From Trichomonas vaginalis G3 (Eukaryota > Parabasalia > Trichomonadida > Trichomonadidae): a stretch of DNA of 64,000 nucleotides. Every line of letters starts with the position of its first letter. Position 1 is the first letter of the stretch. Where the stretch lies: assembly GCF_026262505.1 (NCBI RefSeq), contig NC_067206.1:22149896-22213895 (forward strand). The letters run 5' to 3'. Below the pieces are notes generated by a model that was not told the DNA's origin, made no database searches, and saw only the letters and a list, made by a program, of their open reading frames with translations. Below, piece after piece: positions 60,271-64,000 of the stretch. The position numbers and the translations under genes were made by a program.

Positions 60271-60660
60271 ATTAAATTAACCCTCGTTAGGATATCGTTG
60301 CAAATAAAGATCTGTTTCTCAGAAAGATCCTGATTTTCTGATAAATATTCTGTTGTAACTTCTACAAGGTTTAAGATATGAAAAACATTTTTGAATATTT
60401 CATCGCTATCAAATCTGCGGAAACATCTGGAATATAATTTCAAATATTTGTGAAGATTTGAATTCTCAATTGCATAATTAATTAAAAATTCATGTGAATT
60501 TAAAAAATCGGTAGATTAAATTTGCATGGGTATAAGAGGAAGTACACAATAATACCCCTGAACTACATACTCTGTAAATGAATAGTGAGGAGAAAGACTT
60601 CGCAGAATTTCAAGTGTTTTTATGAATTTTAATATATGATTGTGTTGTTAAGTATTATGC
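60271..60660. other. AT-rich spacer without a gene
   Basis: I see no supported gene. There is a short inverted repeat around GGGTATAAG...AATACCC near 60525-60560. Confidence 0.4.
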
Positions 60661-60712
60661 GGATAAAATCGAATTATTGACTGTTGACAACAAAGACGAA
60701 TTCAACAATAAA

Positions 60713-61414
60713 ATGAAAGAATTAAGAACACAACGCGATCAAAACGTCAAAGCATTGAGTCCTAAATTATCCGATTCAAACAACATTTCCGAATTAAAGA
60801 AATTGTATAATTCAGAAGAAGAACGACGTAAGAATGAATTAACCGTTATCCAAAACTACGAGAACTCTATTATCGAAACAGAGAAGAACGTAATGAACAT
60901 GTTCACATCACATTTACCATTAATCACATCTTCATTGATGTCATTGTTTGATAAATTCCCATTATTAGAAGATTTGATTCCAGGTCCAGTTGCCAATGAA
61001 GAACGCAGGACATTGAAATCATTGATTAAAGACAAAGAAAGGAAGTCCATGCAATTACCAGATGACCAAGACAGACCATTCCATGTCCGGCAATGGCCAA
61101 CATTACCTTTAACAATGGAACCATTGTCTTCTATGACCAGTCAAACAGAAAGTCAAGATCAACAAACGAAAGAGAAGAATTCAGGAAGGAAAACAGTTAA
61201 GAAACCAAAGAAATCAGATGCAATCAAGTCTGTTGAATCCGCAATGATGCCTATTATTACATCTATTGACACATCTATGCATCGCGGCGTTATTGTTGAA
61301 AGGAATCGCTCATTTGAGGAATATCAACGTGAAATGAAGTCACGTGTTACATCATTTGAAACATATATCAATTTCATGAAAGAAAAACACAGAAATTCTC
61401 AGAATTCTGGTTAA
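60713..61414 (+). CDS. Coiled-coil protein, unknown, possibly 5'-truncated
   Basis: 233 residues from the first in-frame ATG at 60713. The frame is open about 90 bases further upstream with protein-like content (YADKIELLTVDNKDEF) but no ATG, so the gene may be truncated at its 5' end. It has a helical charged N-terminus, a hydrophobic middle (TSHLPLITSSLMSLFDKFPL), a basic linker and a helical C-terminus (YQREMKSRVTSFETYINF). Base composition is somewhat higher in GC than its surroundings. No family recognised. Confidence 0.5.
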   Translation: MKELRTQRDQNVKALSPKLSDSNNISELKKLYNSEEERRKNELTVIQNYENSIIETEKNVMNMFTSHLPLITSSLMSLFDKFPLLEDLIPGPVANEERRTLKSLIKDKERKSMQLPDDQDRPFHVRQWPTLPLTMEPLSSMTSQTESQDQQTKEKNSGRKTVKKPKKSDAIKSVESAMMPIITSIDTSMHRGVIVERNRSFEEYQREMKSRVTSFETYINFMKEKHRNSQNSG

Positions 61415-61984
61415 AGTCTATCAACAACTTATGTCCACGCTTCGTCATCCCAAAAGAATCTAAATAAATAAAGTTATTTTGTTTTTTATTTTATTAATTA
61501 TCTCATAAATAATGAATTTTATGTTTTAGAAGTATAAAAAAAGTAAGATGATAATGTAATAAATCATTGATTAAAGAACAATATTTCAAGTGTTGTTGAT
61601 ATTACAATCAAGAGGTATATTACATATATTCATGAATATTTAGATTCGAATGACATTGACTTCCATCTTCCAAGTTTTGTTGATGTTACAATCAAGAACT
61701 CTATACAACAACAACTAATAGTTATGTTAAATATAATCAAATTATGAGATTGTGAAGTGCGAGACTTTTCACCAGACAAAAAATAAATAAATAATCAATA
61801 TTATCATATTCCATGCTAATTTTGGAGTAGGATTTAATTACATTCATTTATCCATATGGAAATGTAATAAATTCTGTCATCATTGAATTTTTTACAGAAC
61901 ACAGAATACGGATATTTTAGAAAGTTTCTATATAAATAAAAGTAATTTTATTCAAGATAAATAATTAATTAACAATTTTAATCA
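61415..61984. other. AT-rich spacer without a gene
   Basis: No supported gene. Two related AT-rich lines (TGTTGATATTACAATCAAGA near 61592 and TGTTGATGTTACAATCAAGA near 61678) suggest a diverged ~85-bp direct repeat. Confidence 0.4.
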
Positions 61985-62097
61985 ACGACGATGTGGGAAT
62001 CGGTGAGAGAAATATTCAATGCATTTGGTTTTTTTGATAATTGCAAATTCTGCTTGGCAATTACCAGTTGAAAGATGAATCAATTTGTTAGTAAATA

Positions 62098-63401
62098 TAG
62101 GGTGTCCAAAGGTGCGTTTAGCACAGCGCTCTATATGAGACTATTAAAGGAGATATATGCTGATTATAAATATATAATAAAAAATATGAATATATGTATA
62201 TGATGAGTATGTTGTATTTTGGCGCCATGCCGGGATATAAAATGAATTTTGAGACAAGAGGCAGTTTCGCGGGAAATTTTGGCGGGATTTTTTTCATTTT
62301 TTTAATGAATCATAAAGAAAACATCCTCGCTCTTGCAAAAAAATGCAAAGACTGTAAAAAAATCTACGAGACATTGGTAAAATGCTTCGGTATGGATGCT
62401 CCTAGCTATTCCACTGTAACGTATCATGTTAGGATGTATCACTTCATGAACAAAAAGGCGCCCATCATAAAAATTGACAAAAAATCGCCGGATCAAAGAA
62501 AAATCAAAGCAATTCTTCAAGCGCTAGATGAAGACCCAAGAGCATCACTCAGAAGGATAGAGGAGATGACAAAGATACCACATACAACAGTCAGTTATTA
62601 TCTGCACAATTATTTGAACTACAAACTAGCGTATACACGTTGGGTTCCGCACAACCTTAATTCAGTTCAAAAAAAATCTAGAGTCCAATCTTCGAAAGAG
62701 CTCCTCTCTATATTGGGTGCGTATCAATCCAAGAAGTTTCGCTTTTTAGTAACAGGGGACGAGTCTTGATTTCAATATGCAACAGAAGCCAAAATCATGT
62801 GGATCCCGAAGGATGAAAATCCGCAAACATTCCCGAAGAAAAAAATTAACACACCAATGATGATGTTGTCGGTTTTTTGGGGCGTGAATGGCATCATCGC
62901 AATTGATATTCTTCAAAAACCTAATACGATGAATGCTCAGTATCTAATTGACAATGTTCTTACTCAAATTATCAATTCTGATGAGTTTGAGAAATCCAAA
63001 CAACAAAAACAAAAGTTTGCAATTCATTTTGATAATTCAAGAGTTCACAAAAGTCATAAGGTAATGAATTACTTGGTGGAAAACAATGTCAAAGTTGTTC
63101 CAAACCCAATTTATTCACCTGATATTGCACCCTCTGACTTTTATTTATTCGGCACGCTAAAAAAGAGAGCTGAAGGACGCGAATTCGCGAGTCCAGATGA
63201 TCTTGAAAATTTTGTAAGAGAGCAATTTGAGCAATTTTCTCATGATGATTTAAAGCGTGTCTTTCAAGCCTGGATCGATCGCTGCGAACGCGTGATTGAA
63301 TCCAATGGTGATTATATTTAAATAAACTTTATATATATGTAACTTGTTTATTTCTATTCGCAGTATTCAGGTTTGTGCTAAACACACCTTTGGACACCCT
63401 A
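62098..63401 (+). mobile_element. Mariner element (Tvmar1-like), copy 2
   Basis: 1,304 bp between TA duplications (62096-62097, 63402-63403), with the same 28-bp TIRs as copy 1. I count four differences from copy 1: one upstream of the transposase start, Asp to Asn in the KKKIDTP segment, Leu to Val in NYLLENN, and one silent change near the end. That is about 99.7% identity, so transposition was very recent. Confidence 0.95.
62305..63321 (+). pseudogene. Mariner transposase with an in-frame TGA, copy 2
   Basis: Same 339-codon frame as 47148-48164, with the same TGA directly after TGDES (62767-62769) and the same D34D spacing. The shared TGA means that the source copy already had it before these two copies separated. 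Confidence 0.9.
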
Positions 63402-64000
63402 TAGTTTTCTTGTATTAGTAGGTTCTACATTTCTAAGAAATGTTGATGAAGTCGAATTGTCAATGTAACAACTATCAACTGTTGTTTGTTCATTTGGATC
63501 CCAACTGTTATATATCAAATATGAACCTTGAGGAACAGTGTTGTTAATAAAAGAACAACTTTTTACAGTAAGAGAATTTTGTTCATGGAAAATAACTCCA
63601 GTTCCTGACTGAATGGTATTATTTATAATATTACATGAATCAATCAATGCGTAATTCCAAATATTTAGAATCATTTGTTCTGTTGCTAAATTATTAACAA
63701 TAGTTGTATAGTTATATTTTGTTGTGTATTTACCTAAAGGACTTTTAATCCAACCAGCAGGACAGTAACTAGCTTTACATGATGAGAAATTTGTTGATGA
63801 AACTACGATATTATCACGTTCGGCGTAAATAGAACAACCAACACTTTCTTTTCCTACATCGAAAAGGGAACTTTCAATAAAAAAGTTTAAGTTATCTCTG
63901 TCAATATATGTATATGAAAATTGGCCTTCACCTTGGCTTTGGCATTTTGTACAACAGAATTTTCGTTGAACAATCGAACTATTACTGCCGATTTTGAAGT

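Larger units (their letters stand above)
61985..64000 (-). pseudogene. Surface-protein-like sequence interrupted by a mariner
   Basis: Minus-strand sequence related to the gene at 29664-30653: the same SCNIINNTI, LTVKSCSFINNT and VDSCYIDNS patterns and the same C-terminal STGNCQAEFAII region. The mariner copy 2 (62098-63401) lies inside it. The sequence runs off the end of the window, and further changes in frame are likely. The Asn/Ser/Cys repeat pattern fits trichomonad Pmp-like beta-helix surface proteins. Confidence 0.6.

Noticed and set aside
62302-62520. Antisense frame in the mariner (also at 47145-47363)
   Set aside because: Shadow of the transposase; no independent support.
47612-62769. 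Genetic code change with TGA as Trp
   Set aside because: Trichomonads use the standard code, and most genes here end normally, some with TGA; one shared codon in a transposon is not evidence for reassignment.

Overview
The window looks like nuclear DNA of a parabasalid protist, most likely Trichomonas vaginalis or a close relative. It is AT-rich, its genes have no introns I can see, and it holds Maverick/Polinton elements, Mutator-like (MULE) DNA and a mariner with a D34D motif. It also has a PH-domain AGC kinase and repeat-rich surface-type proteins. No rRNA, tRNA or CRISPR array was seen.

Layout. 1-885 is gene-free flank. 886-29307 is Polinton 1, with 114-115 bp terminal inverted repeats (TIRs) and the flanking direct repeat CGACC. 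A 4.56 kb non-autonomous MULE (24183-28743, 9-bp target duplication, ~820 bp TIRs) sits inside its adenine methylase gene. 29308-34040 is host DNA: a surface-protein fragment, a PH-AGC kinase and a single-pass membrane protein. 35283-36689 and 59221-59688 are the two halves of one MULE transposase gene, split by Polinton 2 (36690-59217, ~700 bp TIRs, flanking AATTA). Polinton 2 carries a 1304-bp mariner (46941-48244). 59913-61414 holds a chromodomain-like gene and an unknown coiled-coil gene. A second mariner copy (62098-63401) interrupts another copy of the surface-protein sequence, which runs off the window end.

Both Polintons are fossils: TIRs and many genes are recognisable, but each has roughly ten or more broken genes. 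Both encode a capsid protein, a penton-like protein, a packaging ATPase, an integrase, KilA-N proteins, a phage-type tail-fibre protein, a pVI/pX-like basic protein and a possible acidic-tailed ssDNA-binding protein. They differ in replication module: Polinton 1 has an SF3-type helicase and no polymerase, while Polinton 2 has a protein-primed-type family B polymerase and no helicase.

The most striking signal is not a gene. By my eye scan GATC is almost absent from both Polintons, except at the exact centre of 13 intergenic palindromes (GTGAGATCTCAC or GTTAGATCTAAC). Flanks, MULE and mariner DNA contain GATC freely. Polinton 1 also carries a Dam-type (D12) methylase gene. The palindromes sit in larger hairpins whose words change together, and they mark cassette edges and the inner part of Polinton 2's TIRs. 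A second, GC-rich double-hairpin family is scattered in both elements, including inside genes.
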